A DNA stretch of 37,425 bases from Chitinophagaceae bacterium (GTDB lineage Bacteria > Bacteroidota > Bacteroidia > Chitinophagales > Chitinophagaceae), in assembly GCA_003509845.1 (NCBI GenBank), contig DOMR01000081.1, forward strand, positions 1 to 37,425, read 5' to 3'. The translations under genes were made by a program, and so were the position numbers. The notes beneath the pieces are model-generated. The model did not search any database, had not been told where the DNA came from, and saw only the letters and a program-made list of their open reading frames with translations. Each line of letters begins with the position of its first letter. Position 1 is the stretch's first letter. Shown here piece after piece: positions 24,709-33,451 of the stretch.

Positions 24709-25500
24709 TTATATTAAATCTAAAGTATCAAATACCCTATTTGAAAGATTTAAACCATTATCAAGTAAATAATCTCTAGCATTAGGTATGCTGTTGCCAA
24801 TAAAGTTAAATAAATTCGCTGTCGCCACTGCACTTACTTTATTTATTTGCAACCCTTTAGCTAAATGATTTTCATTACCGGCACCGCCAGCAATAATTAG
24901 AGGTAATTTCGTTATGTCTTCTACAATTTTTATAAGATCAAAATCGTATCCAAATCCTGTACCATCCCTATCTATTGAATTTAGATATATTTCTCCAACA
25001 CCTAATTCTTCCAAATAAATCAGATATTTTTGAATATCATAATCTAACTTTTTAGTCCCATTATTAATAAATATTTCATAAGAACCTAAATTTAATTTAC
25101 AATCAACAGATGCTACTACACTCTGACTTCCGTAATTCTCAATAATTTTCATTACCATATTGGGATCTTGAAAAAGCAAAGAATTAAGAACAATTTTATC
25201 TGCTCCACTGTTAAAAAGTAGTTCTGCATCTTCAAGGGTTCTTATTCCGCCACCAGCAGCAATAGGAATAAATACATCATTTACAAGATCTGAAACCGTT
25301 TTAGCAAATTCTGTAATATTTTTTTCCGTTTTGGATGCGTTTAACACAATGAGCTCGTCAAGTGCAAAAGCAATAGACTGAAACCTATAATTTTTCTCAA
25401 GCCAATTTAAATTACCCACTTTTTGCAATCTGAAATTACGACTTTGCATAAAATATCCATCACTATATATTAATGAAAATATTATTCGCTTTCTTAACAT
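24709..25500 (-). CDS. hisF: HisF-like ammonia-channel subunit, copy 1 (legionaminate amidination)
   Basis: This 263-residue barrel of HisF type has LRKRIIFSL, DELIVLN, AAGGGIRTLEDAELL, GSQSVVASVD, GVGEIYLNSIDRDGTGFGYD and IIAGGAG. The positions matching the Thermotoga HisF catalytic aspartates are Ile11 and Lys158, so imidazole-glycerol-phosphate synthase chemistry is not expected. It shares one base with the hisH start region (25500) and completes a ptmG-hisH-hisF triad right after the legionaminic acid genes. It is clearly diverged from copy 2 (9806-10579), which suggests two separately acquired amidination systems rather than a recent duplication. Confidence 0.88.
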   Translation of the reverse strand: MLRKRIIFSLIYSDGYFMQSRNFRLQKVGNLNWLEKNYRFQSIAFALDELIVLNASKTEKNITEFAKTVSDLVNDVFIPIAAGGGIRTLEDAELLFNSGADKIVLNSLLFQDPNMVMKIIENYGSQSVVASVDCKLNLGSYEIFINNGTKKLDYDIQKYLIYLEELGVGEIYLNSIDRDGTGFGYDFDLIKIVEDITKLPLIIAGGAGNENHLAKGLQINKVSAVATANLFNFIGNSIPNARDYLLDNGLNLSNRVFDTLDLI

Positions 25501-26114
25501 TAAAATTTATCTATGAAATTTTTTAATAATTTAAGCCCATTAGTTTGACTCAACTCTGGGTGAAACTGGACGCCTGCAATATTATCGCGTTCGAAACTGG
25601 CTACAAAATCTTCTTGATAATTGCAATAACATTGATTAATTTCGACATCGCTCTTCATTCTAAAACTATGTGTAAAATAAAAATCAGTAGGTATATCATT
25701 AAAACCATTATATAACTTCAATTTATTATTAACTTTAACTTGATTAAACCCAACATGTGGAACTTTAACCAAACTATTATCGAACTTTACTACATAGCCA
25801 TTTATATAGCCTAATCCTTTATTATTCCCATCTTCTGTACTAGAGTTTCCCAATAACTGCATACCCAAACAAATTCCAAGTATTGGCTTTTTATTCTCAA
25901 GTACAATTTCATTAAGGTAATTATCAATATTCCTATGTCTTATTTGGGTTATTGCTTTGCCAAAAGAACCAACTCCAGGCAAAATAATCTTATCTGCGCT
26001 ATTCAGAATTTCAAAATCAGAACTGAGTACTACATCTTGAACACCAAGGTATTGTAGCGTACTAACAATAGACCTGATATTACCCATTCCATATTCAACG
26101 ATAACTATTTTCAT
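25500..26114 (-). CDS. hisH: HisH-like glutaminase, copy 1
   Basis: This 204-residue class I glutamine amidotransferase has EYGMGN, LPGVGSFGKAI, nucleophile Cys82 in GICLGMQ and His185/Glu187 in QFHPELSQ. The triad is intact, so it should release ammonia from glutamine for its HisF partner and the PP-loop enzyme. It overlaps ptmG by 4 bases (ATGA) and hisF by 1, so the three products are likely made in fixed ratio. This placement argues against a role in histidine synthesis. Confidence 0.9.
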   Translation of the reverse strand: MKIVIVEYGMGNIRSIVSTLQYLGVQDVVLSSDFEILNSADKIILPGVGSFGKAITQIRHRNIDNYLNEIVLENKKPILGICLGMQLLGNSSTEDGNNKGLGYINGYVVKFDNSLVKVPHVGFNQVKVNNKLKLYNGFNDIPTDFYFTHSFRMKSDVEINQCYCNYQEDFVASFERDNIAGVQFHPELSQTNGLKLLKNFIDKF

Positions 26115-27262
26115 ATTATAAAGTCTTCCCCAGGGATAAATTTAGGAGACCAAATGCCATCACTCTTCTCAAATAAGTCATTATTCGCATATCTATCCAA
26201 AACAGCATCAAATTCTTCCTTAGTCATTTTATAATATTCTAAAAAAGTGTCAATCAAATCGTAAGGATAAGCATTATCATACATTTTAACCAAGTTTAAA
26301 GCTTGATCCCTAGTCATAGAGCCTCTTCTTATTTCAATTCCCGCGTCTTGTGTTGCTCGTCCAAATCCAAATTTTAAATACATTAGATACGCATGTAAAG
26401 TATATAAAGCTTGGTCATTTTGAGAGAAGTTAGTAAAAGTATCAATACTACCTTCTTCTTTCTCAATTAATCCACAATTTTCCTTAGCAACAACATAATT
26501 TCTATAAGAGTCCCAAGGTTCGAAATATGACCAATGTGTAAATGATAAACCAATTTCAGTAACCTCCTCATCTGTTGGAAATTTAAAAAAAGATAAATCC
26601 GCTTCCGAAATATCACTATCAGCTCTAATTCTATCAAAAACTATTTGATGTCCACCCTCTAAATATACTTTTTTCATATATTCAATATCATAAAGAGGAT
26701 TGTTCTTACTTTCAATTGAGCCACCGTATTCTACTTCACCATCTTCACCATAAAACATTAAGGGTATTTTAAAATTTGCGGCTATTTTAATACAAGCTGT
26801 CATGATTGCAATTAACCAGCCATAATAAGGAAATCCTTTTTCGATAAAGCCATATTTATTCAATCTGTCCAATACTTTTGGATTTGGAGATATGTGTATA
26901 TGATCATAACCTGATTGAATAAAGTTAAATAGATTTTGATCACCAATAGGAAGTGATAATGCAGGTCGAACAGTAACTGCTAACGGATTCATTCCATATT
27001 TATGCTTTAACATGTAGGCTACATAGGACCCATCTTTACCTCCACTTACAGGTACAATACAATCAAAACTGCCTGTTTTTGATTTATATTTAGCTATTAG
27101 TTCGTTAAGTTGATTCTGTCTATGCGCCCAATCGACATGCTCTTTTTCTTCCATCCACTGACATGCATTACACCAACCTCTGTCGTCAAATGTGATTCTG
27201 GGTCTCGTAGACATATTTAAACAATTCTTACACCATGATACTTTTTTTTCGCTCATACTCAT
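26111..27262 (-). CDS. ptmG: N-acetyl sugar amidotransferase, PtmG/PseA-like, copy 1
   Basis: This 383-residue protein carries four Cys at the N-terminus in two CxxC pairs (C11, C14, C31, C34) and the PP-loop SGGKDGSYVAY (about 73-83). Downstream motifs include FYGEDGEVEYGG, RRGSMTRDQAL and a C-terminal DRYANNDLF segment. PseA and PtmG in Campylobacter and WbpG/WbuX-like proteins convert an N-acetyl to an acetamidino group, for example giving Leg5Am7Ac. It directly follows ptmA (23-base gap) and couples to hisH and hisF, so legionaminic acid is the inferred substrate. The exact nitrogen (C5 or C7) cannot be read from sequence. Confidence 0.88.
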   Translation of the reverse strand: MSMSEKKVSWCKNCLNMSTRPRITFDDRGWCNACQWMEEKEHVDWAHRQNQLNELIAKYKSKTGSFDCIVPVSGGKDGSYVAYMLKHKYGMNPLAVTVRPALSLPIGDQNLFNFIQSGYDHIHISPNPKVLDRLNKYGFIEKGFPYYGWLIAIMTACIKIAANFKIPLMFYGEDGEVEYGGSIESKNNPLYDIEYMKKVYLEGGHQIVFDRIRADSDISEADLSFFKFPTDEEVTEIGLSFTHWSYFEPWDSYRNYVVAKENCGLIEKEEGSIDTFTNFSQNDQALYTLHAYLMYLKFGFGRATQDAGIEIRRGSMTRDQALNLVKMYDNAYPYDLIDTFLEYYKMTKEEFDAVLDRYANNDLFEKSDGIWSPKFIPGEDFII

Positions 27263-27285
27263 AATTTTAAAAATTTAGTCGTTTG

Positions 27286-28029
27286 TTATATTGCCGTCCA
27301 ACCACCATCAACGATAATATTTTGTCCTGTAATATATTTTGAGTCATCAGACAACAAAAATGCAACTGTTGGAGCAATATCTTCTGGGCTTCCTAGCCTG
27401 CGCATTGGTACTTTTTTGCAATAATTACTTACAAAAACTTCATTTTGATTGTCAAAAATACCACCTGGAGAAACCGCGTTTACTCTTACTTGTTGTGGCC
27501 CAAAATAAGAAGCCACATATCTGGTGAAATTAATTAAAGCGCCCTTTATAGCAGAATAAGCAGCAGGCATGGTCATAGTTGTCCCTTCATAAACACTAAA
27601 ATCTGCACCCACAACACCATATATAGATGCCATATTTACTATACTTCCATCTTTTTGGATACTCATTTGAATCGCGACTTTTTGGGAAATATAAAAATAA
27701 CTATTTAGTTGCCAATCAATATTTTGTTTCCAAGTATCAAAAACTATTTCCTCAAACTTTGTACCCCAGTCTTTTGTTCTAGGGTAGGCATTATTTACTA
27801 AACCATCAATTTTTTTATACATTTTTAATACCAATTCAAGTGCCTCGTCTATAGAGTTAGGATTGGTAATATCACAATACACTTGTGTTAGATCATCGTT
27901 TGTTGAATGACTAATTTCAAAGTTTAAGCATAAAGCACCTTCTGATTTTAATCTATCAAGTATTGACCTACCTAATAATCCGTTACCACCAGTAACTATT
28001 ATTATTTTATCTTTTAACCTGTTATTCAT
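27286..28029 (-). CDS. ptmA: PtmA-like short-chain dehydrogenase
   Basis: 247 residues from the ATG at 28029 (MNNRLKDKIIIVTGG). An upstream in-frame ATG at 28041 is possible but lengthens the overlap with ptmF from 8 to 20 bases. It is a classical SDR: TGGNGLLGRS, VNNAYPR, Ser in MASIYG, catalytic YSAIK, and PGG..DNQNEVF, ending VDGGWTAI. It matches in kind and position PtmA of the Campylobacter flagellin glycosylation locus, which is genetically tied to legionaminic acid modification. The precise reaction is not something I can assign. Confidence 0.83.
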   Translation of the reverse strand: MNNRLKDKIIIVTGGNGLLGRSILDRLKSEGALCLNFEISHSTNDDLTQVYCDITNPNSIDEALELVLKMYKKIDGLVNNAYPRTKDWGTKFEEIVFDTWKQNIDWQLNSYFYISQKVAIQMSIQKDGSIVNMASIYGVVGADFSVYEGTTMTMPAAYSAIKGALINFTRYVASYFGPQQVRVNAVSPGGIFDNQNEVFVSNYCKKVPMRRLGSPEDIAPTVAFLLSDDSKYITGQNIIVDGGWTAI

Positions 28030-28945
28030 TTTGTAAAACAATTTTTAAAACATCTACTGAATCTCTTAATGAATTGATTGATTTATGGTCATTTTTTAAA
28101 AAGTCAATGAAATACTTCAGTTGCTCTAAATAACTCTCTTGAATTTTAAATTTTTGGGCATTAAATAAAGTTTTTCCATTGTGATCAATAATGAGATTTT
28201 GAATTAAATCAATCTTTATAGTTTCATCGTCGAATAAAATTTCAATCTCTCTTTTATCCTTTTTTCTATAATAGTTCAATATGATATTAGCAACAAAAGT
28301 GTCATATTCAAACAAATAATTTGCATAATCAATTGCATCGATATTTAGACTGGAACCACTCTTTAATGTTGACTTACTTTTATTAGGCCTACCAAATAGC
28401 CAAATTGTATAATCTATTTCGTGAAACAAATCTAAATGTACTCCTCCTCCCATGTTGGCATTGGCACTATATATTTTTCTAAAATCTATACCGGGGCGCC
28501 AATTGGGCAAATAAGACCCACAGTAAACGTTTACTTCATTTATTTTTCTCTTTCTTTCAAGAATAAACTCTTTCAAAAAAATAATACACGGATGAAAGCG
28601 CAAGTTACATGCTACATAATTTGGCACTTTATTTTGCTCAACTAATTCAATTAATTCATTTGCATTTTCTATAGAATTTAAAGCAGGTTTTTCAATAAAA
28701 AGGGGGATCTTTTTATGAGCAATACATTTAATGGTTTCGTAATGTAAATAAGTAGGGTTAGAAATTATTGCAAAATCAAATTCAATTTCTAATTCATCTA
28801 AGTCGTAAATATTTACAATACCATCTTCAATCTTAGCTTTTAAACTAGACCTTAATGCATAGATTGCACATTTGGGTTGTAACGTACGCAAAGCTTCGAT
28901 GTGCTTTTTTGCAATAGAACCTAAACCCACAATCAACACTTTCAT
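28022..28945 (-). CDS. ptmF: PtmF-like Gfo/Idh/MocA oxidoreductase
   Basis: 307 residues from the ATG at 28945, chosen because it begins MKVLIVGLGSIAKKH and forms an ATGA overlap with legF; a longer frame to 29023 would run far into legF. The N-terminal Rossmann domain has VGLGSIAKKHIEAL, an EKPAL motif (Lys-Pro as usual in the family) and NLRFHP. The C-terminal domain has GGGVHLDLFHEIDY with the expected histidine. It corresponds to PtmF of the Campylobacter legionaminate locus. Here the order is ptmE-legF-ptmF-ptmA, with legF and ptmF swapped compared with the order I recall for C. jejuni. The reaction is not established. Confidence 0.83.
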   Translation of the reverse strand: MKVLIVGLGSIAKKHIEALRTLQPKCAIYALRSSLKAKIEDGIVNIYDLDELEIEFDFAIISNPTYLHYETIKCIAHKKIPLFIEKPALNSIENANELIELVEQNKVPNYVACNLRFHPCIIFLKEFILERKRKINEVNVYCGSYLPNWRPGIDFRKIYSANANMGGGVHLDLFHEIDYTIWLFGRPNKSKSTLKSGSSLNIDAIDYANYLFEYDTFVANIILNYYRKKDKREIEILFDDETIKIDLIQNLIIDHNGKTLFNAQKFKIQESYLEQLKYFIDFLKNDHKSINSLRDSVDVLKIVLQNE

Positions 28946-29664
28946 ATTGCAAAATCTAACTTCTTGTTTTCCAACAAAAATTCCATAAATAAAAAATCTA
29001 TAGGATGATCTAAATCGAAACAAATATGATTCATTACGTAAACTAAAGATTTATCCGTAATCGGTGATTTTAAATCTGTATCAAAAAAACATCTCCTATA
29101 CCAATAAAAAGATGCGTTTAATTCATATACATTTGGCGCTGCTTGCCTGCTAAGTACACTTCCGTCGGTATTAGTTTTAACTAAAGAATAAAATCCATTG
29201 GCATTCTCTTCCACCATATTAAAATAAGGATTTCTGCTCGCATTATTAACTGAAAACAATGTCATGGCTTCAGAATTGGCAATCATTAATTCTAGCGCAT
29301 GTTCTATATCTTCTAATGTTCGTAATGGTGAGGTAACATCCAAGTCTAAAATAAAATCATATTTATCATTAATTAATGATTCTTCATGTAATAATAAGTC
29401 TTTTATGGTATCTATTTTGCCAGCCGTATCAGTAGCTAAAAAATTTGGTCGATTATAAGCTGTAATTACTCCCAAATTGTGCGCTACGGCTTTAATTTCT
29501 TGGTCATCAGTTGACAATGCTACTTTCGAATTCCATTTTAATTTTAACTTATTTGTTAAATCTATGGTATAATTAATAAGAGGCTTACCACAAATAGGCT
29601 TTATGTTTTTTCCCGGAATTCCCTTAGATCCTCCTCGTGCACAAATTGTAATTAATATATTCAT
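28942..29664 (-). CDS. legF: CMP-N,N'-diacetyllegionaminic acid synthetase
   Basis: This 240-residue nucleotidyltransferase of the NeuA/LegF/PtmB type has ICARGGSKGIPGKNIKPICG (residues 7-26, CTP binding), STDD, RPNFLATDTAG, DLDVTSPLRT and SRQAAPNVYELNASFYWYRR. It activates Leg5Ac7Ac with CTP, the last cytosolic step before transfer. It lies one base after ptmE and overlaps ptmF by 4. The NASFYWY wording fits the LegF/PtmB branch rather than true sialate NeuA. All core motifs are intact. Confidence 0.9.
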   Translation of the reverse strand: MNILITICARGGSKGIPGKNIKPICGKPLINYTIDLTNKLKLKWNSKVALSTDDQEIKAVAHNLGVITAYNRPNFLATDTAGKIDTIKDLLLHEESLINDKYDFILDLDVTSPLRTLEDIEHALELMIANSEAMTLFSVNNASRNPYFNMVEENANGFYSLVKTNTDGSVLSRQAAPNVYELNASFYWYRRCFFDTDLKSPITDKSLVYVMNHICFDLDHPIDFLFMEFLLENKKLDFAI

Positions 29665-29665
29665 T

Positions 29666-30712
29666 TTAAAATTTGAGGCTGTTTATATCCGCTTGCGCTT
29701 TTTCAAAATCTTCGTGCTTGCCTACATCCAACCAGTATCCTAAAAATGGATAAGAAATTACTTTATAATTGTTTTTAATTAGATTTTCCATTAAATCTGT
29801 AGAATTATAAAATCTATTTTTAGGTATATATTTTAATACCTCTTTTTTCATTAAATAAATACCTCCATTTGAGTAATACGTATAAGTTGGCTTCTCTTTA
29901 AAGCTTTTAATGGCGCCATCTTTGGTCTCCAGTACCGCATAAGGAATGTTTACTTGGTACGGAATAGTTAATACAGCAAAATCTGCCTCTTGTGTAACAA
30001 AATCTAGAAAGAAGTTTTCGTAATCAATGTTGGTCAACAAATCAGAATTGGTGACCAACACGTAATCATGCTTAAAATTAGTTATTTTAGAAACTGCACC
30101 TATAGTACCCAAGGGTTCTATTTCCCAAACATATTCTATCTTAACGTTTTTTTGTTTCCCGTTGCCAAAATAATTTTCTATTTGGTCTCCAAGATACTTT
30201 ACAGATACCCAAAAATCGTCTATACCATATTTTGCCAATCGATCTAGGTTATGTTCCATAATAGGTTTACTACCAACCTTTAACAATGGCTTTGGCGTGG
30301 TATCTGTTAATGGCTGTAAGCGTTGTCCTCGTCCACCAGCCATAATAACGGCATCTACAGGCAAATAAGATTTGAGGTTTCTAAAGTTAATTACATTAAC
30401 AACCTTACCCTTATCATCTAATACAGGTAAAATTCTAATATTTTCTTCCCTATAGGTGATGATTTTTTGAATATTATTTTCGCCTTTTCTAACAAAACAA
30501 GGATTAGGCTGTATGATTAGATCAATTTTAGTATCTACAGTAAAATCATTTAATAAGCCACGCCTTACGTCACCATCAGTTAATGAGCCAATTAATTTAT
30601 TGTTGCTGTCCACAACAAATAAAATGGCATCCTGAGATAATACATTAAGTGATACTAAAGCTTGCTTTACAGTACTTCCAATTGGTATTAAATGTTCATT
30701 ATATGGCCGCAT
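29666..30712 (-). CDS. ptmE: PtmE: glucosamine-1-phosphate guanylyltransferase with N-terminal CBS pair
   Basis: 348 residues with two CBS repeats at about 1-115 (LIGSLTDGDVRRG is the clearest) and a sugar-nucleotidyltransferase domain from about 118 (AVIMAGGRGQRLQPLTDTTPKPLL) with NSDLLTNIDYENF, GGIYLMKKEVL and a YPFLGYWLDVGKHEDF tail. This CBS-plus-NTP-transferase layout is that of PtmE, which makes GDP-GlcN in Campylobacter and so commits the route to GDP-linked intermediates. It overlaps legG by one base. Its presence indicates the GDP-type legionaminate pathway rather than the UDP-bacillosamine-type route. Confidence 0.9.
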   Translation of the reverse strand: MRPYNEHLIPIGSTVKQALVSLNVLSQDAILFVVDSNNKLIGSLTDGDVRRGLLNDFTVDTKIDLIIQPNPCFVRKGENNIQKIITYREENIRILPVLDDKGKVVNVINFRNLKSYLPVDAVIMAGGRGQRLQPLTDTTPKPLLKVGSKPIMEHNLDRLAKYGIDDFWVSVKYLGDQIENYFGNGKQKNVKIEYVWEIEPLGTIGAVSKITNFKHDYVLVTNSDLLTNIDYENFFLDFVTQEADFAVLTIPYQVNIPYAVLETKDGAIKSFKEKPTYTYYSNGGIYLMKKEVLKYIPKNRFYNSTDLMENLIKNNYKVISYPFLGYWLDVGKHEDFEKAQADINSLKF

Positions 30713-31812
30713 TATTCTCTTTTAATAATTTTTATAATTGTGTTGGCCACATTTTGTTTATAATAAACATTTTCTCCGCTAAATTCCCCCAGTTCTAATG
30801 CTTTGTTTACGGCTTCAAAAATCTCATATTTGTCGAACTTTGCATTTAAAACATTTTTGCTTTGCAGCCTTCCCTTTTGTCTATTGCCTACATTAACAAC
30901 GTACTTACCAAAAGTAGCAGCCTCTATAATTCCGCTTGAAGTATTGCCTATTATTAGCCTAGCGAAGTGCATTGCAGTGAAATAATTTTCTTTACCAAAG
31001 TTTTCGATGCATAAAACTTGGTCTGAAAATTCGTTTTTTAACTTTTCTATTTCTACCCTAAAAACCGATCCCATTGTATCAGCATTAGGCATTGTTACAA
31101 TTAAAAATAACTTTGCTGCAATTTGAGCAAGGGCTTTTCGCATTTCAACTGCAAATGTTTTATTCAATTGCGGAGCTATCGTTTCTGGATGAAAAGTAAT
31201 TAGAGCAAATTCTTGATTTGGAATTTGAAACTTATCATAGAAAAGTGATTTTTCAATGAATTTAAAATTTTCTATTTCATCCAAACTTAAAGAGCCTACC
31301 GTATGTACATTAGTCGAAGAACCAGTCAATGTGCTTACTTTATTGCTATATAAATCTGTTGCTGTAAAATGTAAAATAGAGGCATGCGTAATTTGGTTCC
31401 TATATGTATTATCAATAGCTCCTAATGTGGTTTCGCCCCCATGAATATGAGCAAACTTCACTCCCAAGGGAATGCCGGCTTGAACTGCTGCACTCATTTC
31501 AAAACGATCTCCTAAACAAAAAACTAAATCGTATTTATTTGCCTGCCAAAAATCGGCAAATTTAAGCACTGTTAATCCATAAGAGGTAGCGATTGATTGT
31601 TCATCGTCATTTGATACCAATGATGAAATTTTATGAATAGGCTGAAATAGGTGTTGCTCAATTTCAGCGACAGTATAACCATGGGATTTTGACAAATGAG
31701 TGCCAAATGCAATGATCTCTAAGTTAAATAAACTATCAGCTGTTAACTTATTGATTAGTGGCAAATAAATACCATAATCTGCTCTTGAACTAGTTAAAAC
31801 TCCTATTTTCAT
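30712..31812 (-). CDS. legG: Hydrolysing NDP-diacetylbacillosamine 2-epimerase (NeuC/LegG)
   Basis: This 366-residue enzyme of the hydrolysing UDP-GlcNAc 2-epimerase group has LTSSRADYGIYLPLI (residues 5-19), FGTHLSKSHGYT, CLGDRFEM, HIHGGETT, ITFHPET and GNTSSGIIEAATFGKYVVNVG. It removes the nucleotide and inverts C2 of the 2,4-diacetamido-2,4,6-trideoxy-glucose intermediate, giving 2,4-diacetamido-2,4,6-trideoxymannose for LegI. Its place between legI (2-base gap) and ptmE matches known legionaminate loci and separates it from plain sialate NeuC. Confidence 0.9.
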   Translation of the reverse strand: MKIGVLTSSRADYGIYLPLINKLTADSLFNLEIIAFGTHLSKSHGYTVAEIEQHLFQPIHKISSLVSNDDEQSIATSYGLTVLKFADFWQANKYDLVFCLGDRFEMSAAVQAGIPLGVKFAHIHGGETTLGAIDNTYRNQITHASILHFTATDLYSNKVSTLTGSSTNVHTVGSLSLDEIENFKFIEKSLFYDKFQIPNQEFALITFHPETIAPQLNKTFAVEMRKALAQIAAKLFLIVTMPNADTMGSVFRVEIEKLKNEFSDQVLCIENFGKENYFTAMHFARLIIGNTSSGIIEAATFGKYVVNVGNRQKGRLQSKNVLNAKFDKYEIFEAVNKALELGEFSGENVYYKQNVANTIIKIIKRE

Positions 31813-31814
31813 TC

Positions 31815-32825
31815 TTAAAATTCAATACAATCATCGGCTTTGAAATCTTTTTGAGCGGTTTGCCCAATAATTTCATCCCACCTCATTGGAGAGATTCCAT
31901 TTCCAGGTCTTTTTGTTGTGATGTTCCCCTCTGAAAAAACTTCCCCTTTAACAATATCTGTTTTGGCTACAATACTTTTGCGGGCAATTGAAACATTTTT
32001 CATTTCAGACTTGCTAGGTTCTTTTATACCTGTTCCGCCGATAGCTTTCTCAATGTTCCGAATTGAATAAACCATATTCTTTAATTCATCAGGCTCAAGA
32101 GAAGCTAATTGATCGGGACCAGGCAAGTTTTTATCTAACGTAAAATGTTTTTCAATCATGATGCCACCCATTGCAACGGCAGCAATAGGGACTTCTATTC
32201 CCAAGGTGTGGTCTGAATATCCCACTTTAACACCAAACATTTTTTGAATAGTTAACATCGCATTCAAATTGACGTCAGACATCGGCGTAGGGTATTCAGT
32301 ATTACAATGTAAAATCGTGATATCGTTTTTTTTGATTCCCGCTTGAAAAAATACATCAAGAGCTTCTTCAATTTCTACCATTGATGACATCCCAGTAGAA
32401 ATAATGACTTCTTTGAATAAGGAAGCCGCTTTTCGTAAATATGGCAAATTTGTAATTTCTCCTGATGGGATTTTAACGATATTTAGACCCAACTCTTTTA
32501 AAAAGATTAATGATTCTAAGTCGAAAGCAGTAGAAAAAAAGGAGATATTCTTGTTGTTACAATATTGTACTAATTCAAAATGTTCAGAATTTGACAACTC
32601 CAACTTTTTTAACATTTGTAATTGGCTTTCAAAAGCATCATTAGTGTTTTCAATTTGATAGGAAGCTTTCTCTGCAAATTTTGAGACTAAACTTTCAGAC
32701 TTAAATGTTTGGAACTTAACATAATCAACACCAGCCTCTACAGCAATATCTACAAGCTTTTTTGCCAATTCAATGTCACCATTGTGATTTACACCAGCTT
32801 CTGCTATAATGATTACCTTATTCAT
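31815..32825 (-). CDS. legI: N,N'-diacetyllegionaminic acid synthase (NeuB/LegI)
   Basis: This 336-residue PEP-condensing synthase has a TIM barrel with IIAEAGVNHNG (residues 5-15), YVKFQTFK, FFSTAFD, KIPSGEITN, STGMSS, LHCNTEYPTP, GYSDHT and IEKHFTLDKNLPGPD. A C-terminal antifreeze-like SAF domain follows from about 280 (SIVAKTDIVKGEVFSEGNIT, with RPGNGISP). It joins PEP to 2,4-diacetamido-2,4,6-trideoxymannose to form the nine-carbon acid. This canonical PEP enzyme contrasts with the pyruvate-aldolase-like protein at 13719-15263 in the same operon. Confidence 0.92.
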   Translation of the reverse strand: MNKVIIIAEAGVNHNGDIELAKKLVDIAVEAGVDYVKFQTFKSESLVSKFAEKASYQIENTNDAFESQLQMLKKLELSNSEHFELVQYCNNKNISFFSTAFDLESLIFLKELGLNIVKIPSGEITNLPYLRKAASLFKEVIISTGMSSMVEIEEALDVFFQAGIKKNDITILHCNTEYPTPMSDVNLNAMLTIQKMFGVKVGYSDHTLGIEVPIAAVAMGGIMIEKHFTLDKNLPGPDQLASLEPDELKNMVYSIRNIEKAIGGTGIKEPSKSEMKNVSIARKSIVAKTDIVKGEVFSEGNITTKRPGNGISPMRWDEIIGQTAQKDFKADDCIEF

Positions 32826-32827
32826 AA

Positions 32828-33451
32828 TTATATAAATCGATGGGGATTTCCTACTATTTTATTCCCATTAGAAATATCATTCAATACAACCGTTCCTGCT
32901 CCTACAATGACATTATTACCTATTACTACTCCTTGTTTGATAAATGAATTTGCGCCAATAAAAGAGCCAGAACCCACTTTAACACTGCCTGCCAATACCG
33001 CTCCAGGAGCAATATGGACATTTTCTTGAATTTCGCATTCATGATCAACTATGCACCCCGTATTAAGTATTACATTACTTCCAATTTTTGCCAACGCGTT
33101 AATCGTCACATTTCTATTAACAAAAACTCCATCTCCGATTGTTGCAAAACTCGATATGGATGATGATGAATTAATCAATGAAATTACTTTTTTGCCGTTT
33201 TGAAGAATATGTTTGTAAATTTTTTCTCGAAGTATATTGTCTCCAATTCCTAAAATAAATGAAACATCTAAATCCCATCCTTTGAAATCAGGGTTTGATT
33301 CATTTCCCAAATATTCTAGCATGAATGGGTTTACTTCATTTATTGATTCTTCAGTATATCCTATGACATTCAAGTTGTTTTCGAAAGCAGTATCAGCTAC
33401 TACTAATCCATGGCCAGAATAACCAACTAATATAATTTTCTTATCTGACAC
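32828..33451 (-). CDS. legH: NeuD/PglD-family N-acetyltransferase (probable LegH)
   Basis: 207 residues from a GTG at 33451 (VSDKKIILVGYSGHG). This start is chosen because the family begins directly with the IILVGYSGHG nucleotide-binding loop; the ATG at 33493 would add a hydrophobic 14-residue leader and a 53-base overlap with legC. The N-terminal Rossmann-like domain is followed by a left-handed beta-helix of hexapeptide repeats from about 90 onward (INALAKIGSNVIL…). The DHECEIQENVHIAPGAVLAG stretch contains the catalytic-base His expected from PglD. Probably acetylates the 4-amino group made by LegC. Overlap with legC is 11 bases. Confidence 0.85.
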   Translation of the reverse strand: MSDKKIILVGYSGHGLVVADTAFENNLNVIGYTEESINEVNPFMLEYLGNESNPDFKGWDLDVSFILGIGDNILREKIYKHILQNGKKVISLINSSSSISSFATIGDGVFVNRNVTINALAKIGSNVILNTGCIVDHECEIQENVHIAPGAVLAGSVKVGSGSFIGANSFIKQGVVIGNNVIVGAGTVVLNDISNGNKIVGNPHRFI

